A stretch of 64,000 nucleotides of DNA. Source: Nocardia exalbida NBRC 100660. Lineage in GTDB: Bacteria; Actinomycetota; Actinomycetes; Mycobacteriales; Mycobacteriaceae. Where the stretch lies: contig NZ_BAFZ01000001.1 of NCBI RefSeq assembly GCF_000308575.1, forward strand, positions 62,001 to 126,000. The letters are read 5' to 3'. Every line of letters begins with the position of its first letter. Within the stretch, counting starts at the first letter, position 1. The notes beneath the pieces are model-generated. The model worked only from the letters and a program-made list of their open reading frames with translations. It was not told the origin of the DNA and made no database searches. Of this stretch, positions 53,069-63,093 are shown piece after piece. The position numbers and the translations under genes are program-made.

Positions 53069-54142
53069 GTGCAGGATCAGTGCGAGATGCGGCTGTCGCG
53101 GCGTTGGCGTGTACTGCTGGTCGTCTGCTCCGTCACCACGTTGTTGCCGGTAGTGCTGTTCGTTGCGCCCACGGCCGCCGAGCGCGTCCTCGTGATCGGG
53201 CTGGTGGTGTGCCAGGCAGGCGCCGTCTGGTGGATGGACCGCCGACCGGTTTTCGTCACGATTGTCTCCCTGTTCACGGGAGCGTCGTTGGAACTGCTGC
53301 ACGTTCGAATGGGGCCGGGCATCGCCCTCATCGTGCTGACGACCTTTTCCTGGCTGCGCCCGGCCCGCACGTCGTTGTGGGGCCTTGCCGCGGCGGTGTT
53401 GCTCTTCGCGCTCGCGGCGGGGACCACCGGGCAGTGGTCGCACGCCGTGCTGTGGTCCGGCGCCGCGCTGCTGGCCTGGAGCTGGGGCGCGCTGGGACGC
53501 GCCAGATCCGCCCAGCGCGACGCCGAAGCCCGGCGTCTGGTCCAGCAGGAGCGTGCCCGCATCACGCGCGAACTGCACGACGTGCTCGCTCATACGGTGT
53601 CGCTGATGGTGCTCCAAGCCGCGGCGGCCAACGACGTTTTCGACACCCACCCGGACAAAGCGCGAGAGGCCGTCGCCGCCCTGGAGTCCGTCGGCCGACA
53701 AGCCCTCGGCGAAGTACGCCGTTTGCTCGAGGTGATCGACCGGGAACCGGCCGTTTCCGCGCCTGGACTGGAGGATCTGGACAGACTGGTGGAGTCGATG
53801 TCGCGGGCGGGAATCGAGGTGGTGGTGAACCGGCACGGGACGGACGGCACCGCTGTCGCGCCGATGGTCACCGAAACCGCCTACCGGATCGTGCAGGAGT
53901 CCCTGACCAACGTCCTGCGCCACGCGAGAGCCGATCGAGCCGAGGTCGACGTCCGGATCGTCGCCGGGCAACTCATGGTGGCGATCACCGACAACGGCGG
54001 CGGTAGCCGGCTCGAGCACGGCAGCGGTCGGGGACTCGACGGCATGCGCCGACGCGCCGCAGAGCTGGGCGGACGATTCGAGGCAGGCCCTCGCACTGCT
54101 GGCGGCTTCCGCGTCGCGGCATGGCTTCCGGTCCGGTCGTAA
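53069..54142 (+). CDS. NarL-type sensor histidine kinase
   Basis: 357 residues from a GTG. Four or five hydrophobic segments occupy the first ~135 residues, followed by the HisKA_3 dimerisation helix ERARITRELHDVLAHTVSLMVLQA with the phospho-His near residue 170, and an HATPase domain with RIVQESLTNVLRHARADRAEV and AITDNGGGS. A TAGCGT seven bases before the GTG suggests a leaderless transcript. Its response regulator is encoded at 54684, with a small ORF in between. Confidence 0.92.
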   Translation: MQDQCEMRLSRRWRVLLVVCSVTTLLPVVLFVAPTAAERVLVIGLVVCQAGAVWWMDRRPVFVTIVSLFTGASLELLHVRMGPGIALIVLTTFSWLRPARTSLWGLAAAVLLFALAAGTTGQWSHAVLWSGAALLAWSWGALGRARSAQRDAEARRLVQQERARITRELHDVLAHTVSLMVLQAAAANDVFDTHPDKAREAVAALESVGRQALGEVRRLLEVIDREPAVSAPGLEDLDRLVESMSRAGIEVVVNRHGTDGTAVAPMVTETAYRIVQESLTNVLRHARADRAEVDVRIVAGQLMVAITDNGGGSRLEHGSGRGLDGMRRRAAELGGRFEAGPRTAGGFRVAAWLPVRS

Positions 54143-54382
54143 CCGAGAGGAGCAGGTTTCGGATCGGACCGCACGCCCCCCGAGGTGAGATCCGGCGCAG
54201 CATCGATCAGGCCGACGCCATCACCCGCTGACCGGTAGTCCTTTCGACAGTGGTCTCCGACTTTCGGCAGAGGCGAATACACCCCTGCAAGGGGATGTTC
54301 CCGCCGCGGCGACAGGAAACACTGGAATTCACGTCATACGGGATCCCGCGGCGTGAACGCTCAGCGAAACAAGGAGTCGACG

Positions 54383-54583
54383 ATGCAACAGCAGGAATGG
54401 CGGGGGACGGTTGTCGAGAAGTCGCGCGGGTTGTTCGATGGGGCGAACCTGTACCGGCGCTTGACCGTCCGGCTATCGGACGGCAGTACCGTGAAGGTCC
54501 GGGTCGACCGGAAACTGTGGAAAACAGTGCAAGCCGGTGATTCGGTGACCAAGCACGCGGGAGCCGATCCGGTGAAGGACTGA
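54383..54583 (+). CDS. small conserved protein (DUF7489-like)
   Basis: 66 residues with AAGGAG before the ATG. EWRGTVVEKSRGLFDGANLYRRL and DGSTVKVRVDRKLWKTVQAGD suggest a small beta-barrel, as in short actinobacterial proteins annotated DUF7489 (from memory). It lies between the sensor kinase and its regulator, so it may belong to the same unit. Function unknown. Confidence 0.7.
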   Translation: MQQQEWRGTVVEKSRGLFDGANLYRRLTVRLSDGSTVKVRVDRKLWKTVQAGDSVTKHAGADPVKD

Positions 54584-54683
54584 CGCGCCCGCAGGCCGGA
54601 TCAGCACACTCGGAGGATTGGATGCTCGCCATGAACCGGCCGCCGCGACAGGCGGGCACCCGGCAGACCGGACGGCGGCGGGG

Positions 54684-55355
54684 ATGACCGTCACCGTACT
54701 GGTCGCCGATGATCAGGCTCTGGTCCGCACCGGGCTCCGGATGATTCTGCAAGCACGCGAGGACATCCGGGTCGTCGGCGAGGCCCGGGACGGGGAGGAA
54801 GCGGTACACCTGGCCGCGCAGACACTGCCCGACGTCGTGCTGATGGATCTGCGGATGCCGCGCGTCGACGGAGTGCAGGCGACGCAACGCCTTTCCGCGT
54901 CCCGGCACAGGCCCGCGGTCATCGTGCTGACCACCTTCGACGAAGACGAGCTGATGTACGCCGCGCTGCGCGCCGGTGCGGGCGGGTTTCTACTGAAGGA
55001 CGCCCGGCCCGCCGAACTGGTCGAGGCGATACGGGTGGTGGCCTGCGGCGAGGCACTGCTCGCGCCGCGGGTGACGCGCAGGCTGCTGGATCGGTTCGTC
55101 GCCGATATTCGCCCACAAGCAGCGGCGATACCGGATCTCGCCGATCTCACCCAGCGCGAGGTCGAGGTCCTCACCCTCATCGCGCAAGCGGCCTCCAACG
55201 CCGAGATAGCGGCGAAACTGGTTGTCACCGAAGGCACGGTGAAGACCCACGTCTCGGCGATCCTGCGCAAACTCGGCCTGCGGGATCGAGTGCAGGCGGT
55301 GGTGCTCGCCTATGACATCGGCCTGGTCCGGCCCCGGCGTTCCTCGAGTCCGTAA
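54684..55355 (+). CDS. NarL/LuxR-family response regulator
   Basis: 223 residues from ATG 54684. The receiver domain has VLVADDQALVRTGLRMIL, the phospho-Asp in VVLMDLRMPRVDGVQA near residue 54 and the Lys in GFLLKDARPAELVEAI. The LuxR helix-turn-helix is LTQREVEVLTLIAQAASNAEIA with TEGTVKTHVSAILRKLGLRDR. It is the partner of the kinase at 53069. The target genes are unknown. Confidence 0.93.
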   Translation: MTVTVLVADDQALVRTGLRMILQAREDIRVVGEARDGEEAVHLAAQTLPDVVLMDLRMPRVDGVQATQRLSASRHRPAVIVLTTFDEDELMYAALRAGAGGFLLKDARPAELVEAIRVVACGEALLAPRVTRRLLDRFVADIRPQAAAIPDLADLTQREVEVLTLIAQAASNAEIAAKLVVTEGTVKTHVSAILRKLGLRDRVQAVVLAYDIGLVRPRRSSSP

Positions 55356-55383
55356 CGCCGGGGCAGTGGGCGCTTCCCCGGCG
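55331..55383 (+). terminator. three-armed GC-rich hairpin at the response regulator 3' end
   Basis: GCCCCGGCGTT (55331-55341) pairs perfectly with AACGCCGGGGC (55354-55364) across the stop codon, and CGCCGGGG of the second arm also pairs with CCCCGGCG at 55376-55383. The two hairpins exclude each other. No U-run follows, so intrinsic termination is uncertain. Confidence 0.45.
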
Positions 55384-55692
55384 CCGTCTTTCCGGCCCCG
55401 CACACCGATATCCGCGCGGCACACCTCGACGGACCGCTCGTGCGGCGTGTCCCCCTACAGCCCGCGATCTCAACCGAACGTTGTGACCGAACCTACCGTC
55501 CGACCGGCATGGCCGCCGTCGCCCTTCGCGGTATCGAAACGTGGTTGGCGAACCGTCTGGCCAGGGCGTGACTTGCCGCCGACCTACACCGGATCCCGCC
55601 GTTGACAAGTCGTTACGGGGACGCCTTTCGTCGCAGCGCCGACACATAGGGCGGCGCATGGCGCGAGACGACGTCGCTGCGGACCGCGTTGC
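55384..55692. other. intergenic region without recognised features
   Basis: 309 bases between the response regulator hairpin and the convergent epimerase gene. A TTGACA occurs near 55603 without a convincing -10 box. Nothing else is recognised. Confidence 0.4.
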
Positions 55693-56634
55693 TCAGCCTA
55701 TGCTCGCCGATTCTTCCGCGCGAAGCGCGGCGATCGTCGCGCGCAGGGACTCCGCGGTGGGTGTCGGTTCGATGCCGAAGGCCGCGGTCGCGGCGGAGGA
55801 ATCGATCACGAACGGGCGATCGAACTGGTAGCGCATCTCGCGCATCTCGCGGGCGTTGGGATCGAACAGCCCTGCGGCCCACAGCAGCGCGGTGGGCAAC
55901 CGGCTCACGCGCGCGGGCGGCGCGTCCGCCACCGTCGCGGCCAGTCCGGCCAGTTCACGGATGGACATGGGCGGCGCGGTCGGCGTGTGCCATGCTCGGC
56001 CCCACGCATTTTCGTCGGCGGCGACCGCGACCAGCGTGCGAGCGGTGTCACCGACGTCGGTCCAGCTGTGCGCGGCGTCCGGATCGGCGGGGAACTGCGC
56101 CCGGCGCCCCGAGAGCACGGCGGGCAGCGCCACCATGGTGAACGCCGATTTCGCTCCCGCGCCGAGGTAGTCCGATCCGCGCACCTCGGCGGCGCGGACG
56201 CGGCCCGCCTCGTGCGCGGCCAGCGCCTCTGCCCATATTTCCGCCCGAACCCGCCCCTTCACGCTGTTGGGGCGCAGTGCGTGCCGCTCGCTGATCGGGC
56301 CGTCGACCGGTCCGTAGCCGTACAGGTTTCCGACGCTGAGAAGTGCGGCGCCGGTCGCTTCCGCCGCCCGCAACGCGGCGGCGGCCAGCGGCGGAAAGTC
56401 GTCCGCCCAGCGATGATACGGCGGCTGAGCGCACTGGAAGACGACCTCCGCACCCTCGCAGTGCGGGTTCAATGCCCCGGAATCGGTGGCGTCGGCGGCG
56501 ACGCGCTCGATCAGCGGGTGGTCCGGACCGCTACCGCGCCGGGTGATCACGCGCACCCGGCTGCCGCGTGCGGCGAGCAACTGGGCCGTGGCCGTTCCAA
56601 CCGGACCGGCTCCGATGACGACGTGCAGGGACAT
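55693..56634 (-). CDS. NAD-dependent epimerase/dehydratase family protein
   Basis: 313 residues. An extended SDR: HVVIGAGPVGTATAQLLAARG at the N-terminus (GxxGxxG), VFQCAQPPYHRW near residue 66, and GNLYGYG where the catalytic Tyr would be expected, followed by PNSVKGRVRAEIWAEAL in which the usual YxxxK is not clear (V-K present). It is divergent from a TetR gene with which it shares two palindromes, so it is probably the repressor's target. Substrate unknown. Confidence 0.85.
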   Translation of the reverse strand: MSLHVVIGAGPVGTATAQLLAARGSRVRVITRRGSGPDHPLIERVAADATDSGALNPHCEGAEVVFQCAQPPYHRWADDFPPLAAAALRAAEATGAALLSVGNLYGYGPVDGPISERHALRPNSVKGRVRAEIWAEALAAHEAGRVRAAEVRGSDYLGAGAKSAFTMVALPAVLSGRRAQFPADPDAAHSWTDVGDTARTLVAVAADENAWGRAWHTPTAPPMSIRELAGLAATVADAPPARVSRLPTALLWAAGLFDPNAREMREMRYQFDRPFVIDSSAATAAFGIEPTPTAESLRATIAALRAEESASIG

Positions 56635-56663
56635 GACGTTCCAACCTGTCTGACGTTCTTGAT

Positions 56664-56680
56664 AGAGAACACTGCTCTCT
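56664..56680. promoter_or_regulatory. TetR operator candidate, copy 1
   Basis: AGAGAACACTGCTCTCT, an imperfect inverted repeat around GAACACTG(C/T)TC, between the epimerase and TetR genes and upstream of the epimerase. Confidence 0.5.
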
Positions 56681-56722
56681 CATTGACAACTCGAGCCTAA
56701 GGCAGAACACCCGTCCGAGTCA

Positions 56723-56735
56723 AGAACACTGTTCA
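56723..56735. promoter_or_regulatory. TetR operator candidate, copy 2
   Basis: AGAACACTGTTCA, containing the perfect repeat GAAC-ACT-GTTC (56724-56734). Second copy of the same motif, nearer the TetR gene. Confidence 0.5.
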
Positions 56736-56787
56736 CACTTCGAGCAGACGTTCTCCTATCCGTTCTTTGTTCCCTACACTGGGAGGA

Positions 56788-57474
56788 ATGTCCGCCCAGT
56801 CACTGCGCGCCCGCGTCCGCTCCGAGATGATCGAGGAGATCAAGGCGGCCGCGCGCAAACGGTTGGCGGTGGACGGCGCGAACTTGTCCCTGCGCGGGGT
56901 CGCCCGGGACATGGGCATCGTCGCCTCGGCGCTCTACCGGTACTTCCCCAGCCGCGACGACCTGCTGACCGTATTGATCATGGAGGCCTACCAAGCGCTC
57001 GCCGCCGAAGCCGAAGCCGCGGACACGAGGCTGCCTGCCGCCGATCTGCGCGGCCGGTGGATGGCGGTGTGCTCGTCCGTGCGGGACTGGGCACAGGCTC
57101 ATCCGGCCGAATACGGCCTGCTCTACGGCAGTCCGGTGCCCGGATACGACGCCCCGGACGACACCGTGGCCCCCGCCGCGGCCGTGGTCTTCCGGCTTGT
57201 CGCCATCGCGCAGGCGGGTGCGGAAGAACTGACGCCGCCGCCGCTTTCGTCCGCGCTGCCCGCACCCGTGCACGCCGGCCTGCGCCGGCTGATCGAGCAG
57301 CAGTCCTCCGACTTGCCCGAGGACGTGCTCGACCGGGTCTTCGTGGCGTGGACCCAGCTGTTCGGCCTGCTCAACTTCGAAGTCTTCGGCCGGTTGAACG
57401 GCATCATCGATGCCCGCGCCGACTACTTCGCCCACCACATGAACGTGATGGCCGATCTGGTCGGCCTGCCGTAA
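56788..57474 (+). CDS. TetR-family transcriptional regulator
   Basis: 228 residues from ATG 56788. The TetR helix-turn-helix is DGANLSLRGVARDMGIVASALYRYFPSRDDLLTVLI (near residues 30-65), and the C-terminal domain is of the WHG type (AQAHPAEYGLLYGSPVPGYDAP). TACACT nine bases before the ATG suggests a near-leaderless transcript. It shares two GAACACTGTTC-like palindromes with the divergent epimerase gene and probably represses both. Confidence 0.9.
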   Translation: MSAQSLRARVRSEMIEEIKAAARKRLAVDGANLSLRGVARDMGIVASALYRYFPSRDDLLTVLIMEAYQALAAEAEAADTRLPAADLRGRWMAVCSSVRDWAQAHPAEYGLLYGSPVPGYDAPDDTVAPAAAVVFRLVAIAQAGAEELTPPPLSSALPAPVHAGLRRLIEQQSSDLPEDVLDRVFVAWTQLFGLLNFEVFGRLNGIIDARADYFAHHMNVMADLVGLP

Positions 57475-57695
57475 CCCCGGATTCCGGCTGGCGCGACGTA
57501 CTGCGCACCGTCGCAAGCGTCCCGGCCCCAACGGAACGGGCTCCACCCTCCTCGACCGGCTCACCTGCGGCGATCACCTGGCGGCGTGTCCGCACCGGAG
57601 TGCGGCTACCGCGAGCCGGGCAGCGCTACGGTGACAGCACCGAGATTCTCCGCGTTCCATTCGCCCGACGAAAATCACTCATTCGTGGAGGAACA

Positions 57696-59360
57696 TTGCC
57701 GAGCTCGTTCACTCGCAGGGGTTTTCTCTCCAGTGCGGCCACCTCGGCGACGGCCGCGGCCGCCGTCTCGACCGGAGCCGCTCCGGGCAGAGCGCGTGCC
57801 GACACCGATCCGGACAAGCCCAACATCCTGGTGATCATCGTGGATGAGATGCGGACGCCCGTGTGGTTTCCCGATCAGCAGACGTTGGACACCGTCCTGC
57901 CGAACATCGCCCGGATCCGCCGGGGCAGTGTGTCGTTCGAGAATCACTACACGGCGGCCAACGACTGCACGCCCGCTCGCGGCTGCCTGCTGACCGGCCT
58001 CTACGCGCAGCAGACCGGGGTCATGGTCGTGTCGGAGTCGACCTTGTCGCCCCTGTTCCCCACGTGGGGATCCATGCTGCGCGACCACGGCTACGACACC
58101 ACGTACTGGGGCAAGTGGCATCTCGGCAGCTACCCGGATCGCACGCCGGGCGCGCTGGAAGCCTACGGTTTCCACGGCGGCACCTATCCCTCCCCGAACG
58201 GCGCGCCGGGGCAAGGGCTGCAAGCGGACCCGAAGATCGTCGACCAGTTCGCCGACTGGTTCCACAACGACTCCGGCGCCGCGCCATGGTGTACGACGGT
58301 GTCGCTGGTCAACCCGCACGACATCCAGTGGTGGCCGCGCTGGACCCGGCGCGACCAATTCAACGCCGACATCCCGCGGTGGATGAACGATCTGCCGCCC
58401 AATTTCGAATCCCTCGAACAGCTCTCGCGCAAGCCGCGCCTGCAGATGGCGCTGGTCGAGGTCTCGGCGGTGGCGTTCGGGGTGGCGCCCTACGGGACAC
58501 CGGAAGCCATGCAGGCCTGGATCGAGATGCGCAACCTGTATCTGTGGGCGCAGCAGCAGGTCGACATCCAGATCGGGCGCGTGCTCGACACCTTGCAGTC
58601 CCGTCCCGATGTCGCCGCCAACACGGTCGTCGTGTTCACCTCCGACCACGGCGATTACGCCGGTTCGCACGGCCTGCACGGCAAAGGCGGCGCCGCCTAC
58701 GACGAGGCGCTGCGGGTGCCGCTCTACGTCCACGACCCGCGCGGATACCTGAGCCCGGTGGACGGCACGACCACCAGAGACCAGCTCACCTCCAGCGTCG
58801 ACTTCACTCCCCTGCTGCTCACCATCGGCACGGGCGGCAACGAATGGCGCGGCGACGGACGCTACGAACATCTCAGCGGGCGCTTCGACATCGCCGCGCT
58901 GTGCCGCGACGCGGGCGCGGCGGGCCGCCCGTGGGTCGCGCACACGACCGACGAGGCGTCGATCGAGGAAGCCGCGATCCTGTTCAACCAGGACGCCCCC
59001 GGCCATGTCGCGATGGTGCGCACCGCCGAGGCGAAGTTCGCGTCCTATTCCCAGTGGGTGCACGGCCGGATCCAGATCGATCCGACGCGAGAGCAGGAGT
59101 TCGAGCTCTACGACTACAGCACCGACGGCGGCCGGCTCGAACTCGACAACCAGGCGGCGACCGGGAACCCGCTGCGCGGCGACATGGAGCCGCTGCTCGA
59201 CAACGTCATCCGCACCGAGATCCAGCAACCGCTGCCGCCGTATCTGCGGGCCGCCCAGGACGAAGGCATCGGCGACTACATCTCGGCGCAGACGAACATC
59301 TTGGTGCAAGCCGAACGGATCGGCAACGCCCTGCTGGATGCCGTGCCGAGGCCGTCCTGA
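57696..59360 (+). CDS. Tat-exported sulfatase
   Basis: 554 residues from TTG 57696, with GGAGGAACA upstream. A twin-arginine signal, TRRGFLSSAATSATAAAAV, opens the protein. The sulfatase domain begins KPNILVIIVDEMRTPVW; the formylglycine motif is CTPARGC near residue 92, followed by GKWHLG. TSDHGDYAGSHGLHGKGGAAYDEALRVPL carries further metal ligands (shown in part: TSDHGDYAGSHG). It hydrolyses sulfate or phosphonate esters outside the membrane after Cys-to-formylglycine maturation. It converges on the CAR gene with only three bases between stops. Confidence 0.9.
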   Translation: MPSSFTRRGFLSSAATSATAAAAVSTGAAPGRARADTDPDKPNILVIIVDEMRTPVWFPDQQTLDTVLPNIARIRRGSVSFENHYTAANDCTPARGCLLTGLYAQQTGVMVVSESTLSPLFPTWGSMLRDHGYDTTYWGKWHLGSYPDRTPGALEAYGFHGGTYPSPNGAPGQGLQADPKIVDQFADWFHNDSGAAPWCTTVSLVNPHDIQWWPRWTRRDQFNADIPRWMNDLPPNFESLEQLSRKPRLQMALVEVSAVAFGVAPYGTPEAMQAWIEMRNLYLWAQQQVDIQIGRVLDTLQSRPDVAANTVVVFTSDHGDYAGSHGLHGKGGAAYDEALRVPLYVHDPRGYLSPVDGTTTRDQLTSSVDFTPLLLTIGTGGNEWRGDGRYEHLSGRFDIAALCRDAGAAGRPWVAHTTDEASIEEAAILFNQDAPGHVAMVRTAEAKFASYSQWVHGRIQIDPTREQEFELYDYSTDGGRLELDNQAATGNPLRGDMEPLLDNVIRTEIQQPLPPYLRAAQDEGIGDYISAQTNILVQAERIGNALLDAVPRPS

Positions 59361-59363
59361 CTC

Positions 59364-62300
59364 CTAGAGCAGGCCCCGTAATTGCAGGTCCGTCGCGTAT
59401 TTCTCGATGAGTTCCCGCGATATCTGCGGAATATCGTGCTCGGCGCCGATTTTCGCGGCTCGGACGGCGGAGCGGAACCTCTCCGCGGGAAGTGCCGAGC
59501 CGCGAACGGCCGGGGCCGGTCGCCGATACGCGTGCAGCAAGGGCAGGACGGAGGCCTGGCGCTGCCATTCCGGCAGCGCCCGCAGGGCGGTCTCGAACCG
59601 GGTGAACCACTCCTGGTAGTCGGCGATCCGCTCGATCCGGTGGCCCGCGGCGATCAGCCAATCGACGAACTCGTCGAGCGAGCGGCCGTCGTCGTGCGGG
59701 TTGAGCACATCGAAACTCTGGAAGCCGGTGCCGGCCGTCGCGCCGAGGGCGGTGATCGCGTCCGCGGTGAAATCGGCGGGCAGGCCGTCGTAGTGGGCGC
59801 GCGAGCGGTTGCCGTCGGCGTCGGTGCGGTAGAAGGAGAAGGGCGCGATCCCCGTGACGATCAGGCTCAGCAGCAGCCGGGTGAAGATATCCGGCACGTT
59901 GAGCTGGCCCGCGTAGCGCCGGTCGGCGAGGATCATGTCCGACCGGAACACCGCCACCGGCAGTCCGCACAGATCGTTGGCCTCACGCAGCAGCACCTCA
60001 CCCGCCCACTTGCTGTTGCCGTAGCCGTTGGCGTAGCTGTCGTCCACCGCGCGGACCGGGCTGATCTCGCGGATGTCCCCGTCCTCGGCGAAGACGGCCG
60101 GATCGATCTGCGCGGCCACGGCGACCGTGGACAGATAGGTGAACGGCTTGAGCCGCGTGGTGAGGGCGAGGCGGATCAACTCGGCGGTGCCGACCACGTT
60201 CGGGCCGAACAGTTGCCGGTACGGCAGCACGTGATTGACCAGCGCGGCGGGATGCACGATCAGGTCGACGCGGTCGGCCAGCCGATCCCACGTCCGATCG
60301 TCCAGGCCGAGGTTCGGCTCCCCGATATCGCCGGGGATCACCTCGAGATGCGCGGCGGCCAGCTCGCGGAATTCCCGGACCAGCGTGGGATCTCCGGAAT
60401 CGAAAGCGCTGTCGAGGCGTCGGCGCGCCGCGGCGGCGTCGGAGCCACGGACCAGGCAGACGAGTGTGCCTGCGGTGTCGTGCATCCGCCGCAGCCACTC
60501 CAGGCACAGGAAACGCCCGAGATAGCCGTTCGCGCCGGTGAGCAGCACCGTCCGCGCGGTCTCCGTGGGGCGCGGCAGCGACGGCGCCGCGGCGAGCGTG
60601 CGGGCGTCGAGGAACTTGTCGAGCGTCAGATCGGCGGCACGCACCTGCGGCCCGCCGCCGTGCACCGTGGTGTACGTGGCGCCTCGTCCACCCGAGACAC
60701 GCACGGCCGCGATGTAATTCGCCACCTCGCGCAGATTGTTGGCCGGGCTGATCACCACCGACACCGGCACCTCGACATCGAAGATCTCGTGCAGCAGGTT
60801 CGACAGCGACAGCGCCGACAGCGAATCGCCGCCGAGATCGGTGAAGTGCGCGTCGGGACGCAGATCGGTGTCCGCGCAGCCCAGCACGGCCTTCGCCGCG
60901 CGGCCCACCGTCTGGAGCACGGGCAGATCGACCGCGCTGCGGCGCAGATCGAGCAGTTCGTTCGCCTGCCCGGCGTCCAGGTCGGCGTACAGCTGCCGCA
61001 AGCGCGGCTCGTACCGCTCTCTCAGCTTGGGGCGAAGCAACTTTCCGATGCCCGACAGCAAGCCGTTGGCGGTGGTGAACGGCTCGGGCTCGATCAGGAA
61101 ATCGCGTGGGATCTCATAGGACTGCAGTTCGGCGTCCTTGGCGAGCTGTCGCAGCGATTCGCTCAGCGCCGTCTTCATCTTCTCGACGTCGCCCCAGCCG
61201 AGCACGTCCTCGGTGGGCACGATCACGGCCAGGAGATACGCGCGTTCGCTGCTGCCGTACACGAATATCTGCTGGATCAGCGGACTGGTCGCGTAGACCG
61301 CCTCCAGGTGCGAGACCGCGACGAATTCGCCCTGGGACAGCTTCAGCACGTTGTTGCGCCGATCGACGTAGACCAGGCGATCCGGGGCGAGTTCGGCGAC
61401 GATGTCGCCGGTCTTGTAGAAGCCCTCGTCGTCGAAGATCTCGGCGGTGAGCTCCGGCCGCTTGTAGTAGCCGGAGATCAGGGTGGCGCTCTTCAGCAGC
61501 AGCTCACCGCGCGGATGCGGTTTGTCGGTCCGGAAGTAGCCCAGCTCGGGGACGTCGGCGAGCTTGTAATCGAGCACCGGCGGCCGCTGCACCCGTTCGT
61601 CGATGACGACGACGCCGCCCGCCTCGGTGGACCCGTACCCGTCGTGCAGTTCCAGCTCGAGCACCGACTCGACGAACGATTTCATCTCCGCCGACACCGG
61701 CGCGCTTCCGCAGATCGCCATGACCATGCGTCCACCGAGGAAGTGCTCGCGCAGTTCGGTTTTCACTTGCGCTTCCAGCGCGGCCCGGTCGACGCCCGGC
61801 CCGTCGCGCCGGTCCACCTCGCCCCGGAAGCGCTGGAAGATCATGTCGCACACCCGTGGAACGAAGAACAGCTCGGTGGGCCGCGCCAGCGCGATGTCGT
61901 CGAAGAGCGTGGACATATCGCTCTCGGCGGTGAAATAGGCGGTGCCGCCGCGGGCCAGCACGCCGGTCAGCGACCCGCGACCGGCCACGTGGCTCATCGG
62001 CATGTAGTTGAGGTTGATCGCGGCGACATCGCGCCGGTTCACCCATCCCCCTGGCGACCAGCCGCTGGGAGTACATCGCCCCCTTGGGGGTTCCGGTGCT
62101 GCCCGAGGTGTAGATCAGCAGCGCCAGCGGGTCCGCACCCGGCTCGGCGGCGAACAGCGGCGCGGGCGGCAGCGACCTGCCTCGCGCGAGCACCTCGTCG
62201 AGCGGTTCCACGGGCACGGAGCTGCCCGCCTCGGCCAGGCGGGCGCGGGCCGCTTCGAACGCCGAGCGCTGGTCGTCGTCTCCGGGGTGGTAGTCGAAGA

Positions 62301-62868
62301 CGATCAGCCGTTGCGGCCCGGCCTGCGACAGCGCGCACGTCACCGCGGCGTCGAGCAGCTCCGGCGTCGCGGCGAGCACCCGCGGCGCGGTCTCCTCGAC
62401 GATCGCCGACAGCTGGGCGACCGGCGCACTGGATTGCAGCGGAACCGCGACCAGCCCCAAGTGGATGCAGGCCAGGTCGAGAGCGGTGTAGTCGCTGCTG
62501 GTGAAACCGAGAATGCCCACGAAATCGCCCGCTCGGAGCGGCTCGCGCGCATCACCGTGCCATGCGGCGGCAACGGCGCGCACGCGCTCCCACAGCTCGC
62601 CGTAGGTGATCGTGTCGAACTCCGGCAGCAGGCTCAGCGTCGTGCGGCCGGTCTCGTCGGTGCGCAGTTCGGTCGCGCGCGTGCCGAGGGCGGGCCGGTC
62701 GGCGTAGCCGGCCATGACCGTCTCGACGATCTGGGCGAGCCCCGCGCCGGGCTCGCGGAGCTTCTCGGCGACCTCCGCACGCGGGGCGGCGTTGCGAATG
62801 TCGTCGTTTTCGGCGTACAGCCGGGTGATGCGGCGCATGAGCCGCTCCCCTTGTGTTTCGAGTGCCAC
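59364..62868 (-). pseudogene. car: carboxylic acid reductase (CAR), interrupted by a +1 frameshift
   Basis: Read through the break the product would be about 1167 residues, the length of Nocardia CAR (~1174). Domains in order: adenylation ([49 protein letters not shown]), carrier with phosphopantetheine Ser in [15 protein letters not shown], and reductase with [18 protein letters not shown]. It reduces carboxylic acids to aldehydes with ATP and NADPH. In the G5 run at 62047-62051 one extra G shifts the frame; four Gs would give [14 protein letters not shown] as expected. GTG 62868 follows GAAGGAGG. Either a real mutation or a homopolymer error. Confidence 0.85.
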
Positions 62869-63093
62869 GACGACCTCCTTCGTCCGGGAACGCGCGTTCA
62901 CCAAACACGTTAGCTCGCCTAAATACTTCGGGTGGGCGATAGCGGAGGTAAGCGTCTGTGACACCGGACACGGTATCCGATATGTCCCAAAATTCTCCGG
63001 TATTCCCTTGCGGCACACGCCCAGCCTGGTGCTGCCGGTACCAGTGTCAACGGGCTCCTGTTACCGGTGCACGGCGCACCGCATGCTCGGAGC

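Noticed and set aside
59382-62504. A 1040-codon open frame on the plus strand.
   Set aside because: Antisense to CAR; composition is rich in Arg, Gln, His and Asp as expected for a shadow frame, with no recognisable domain.
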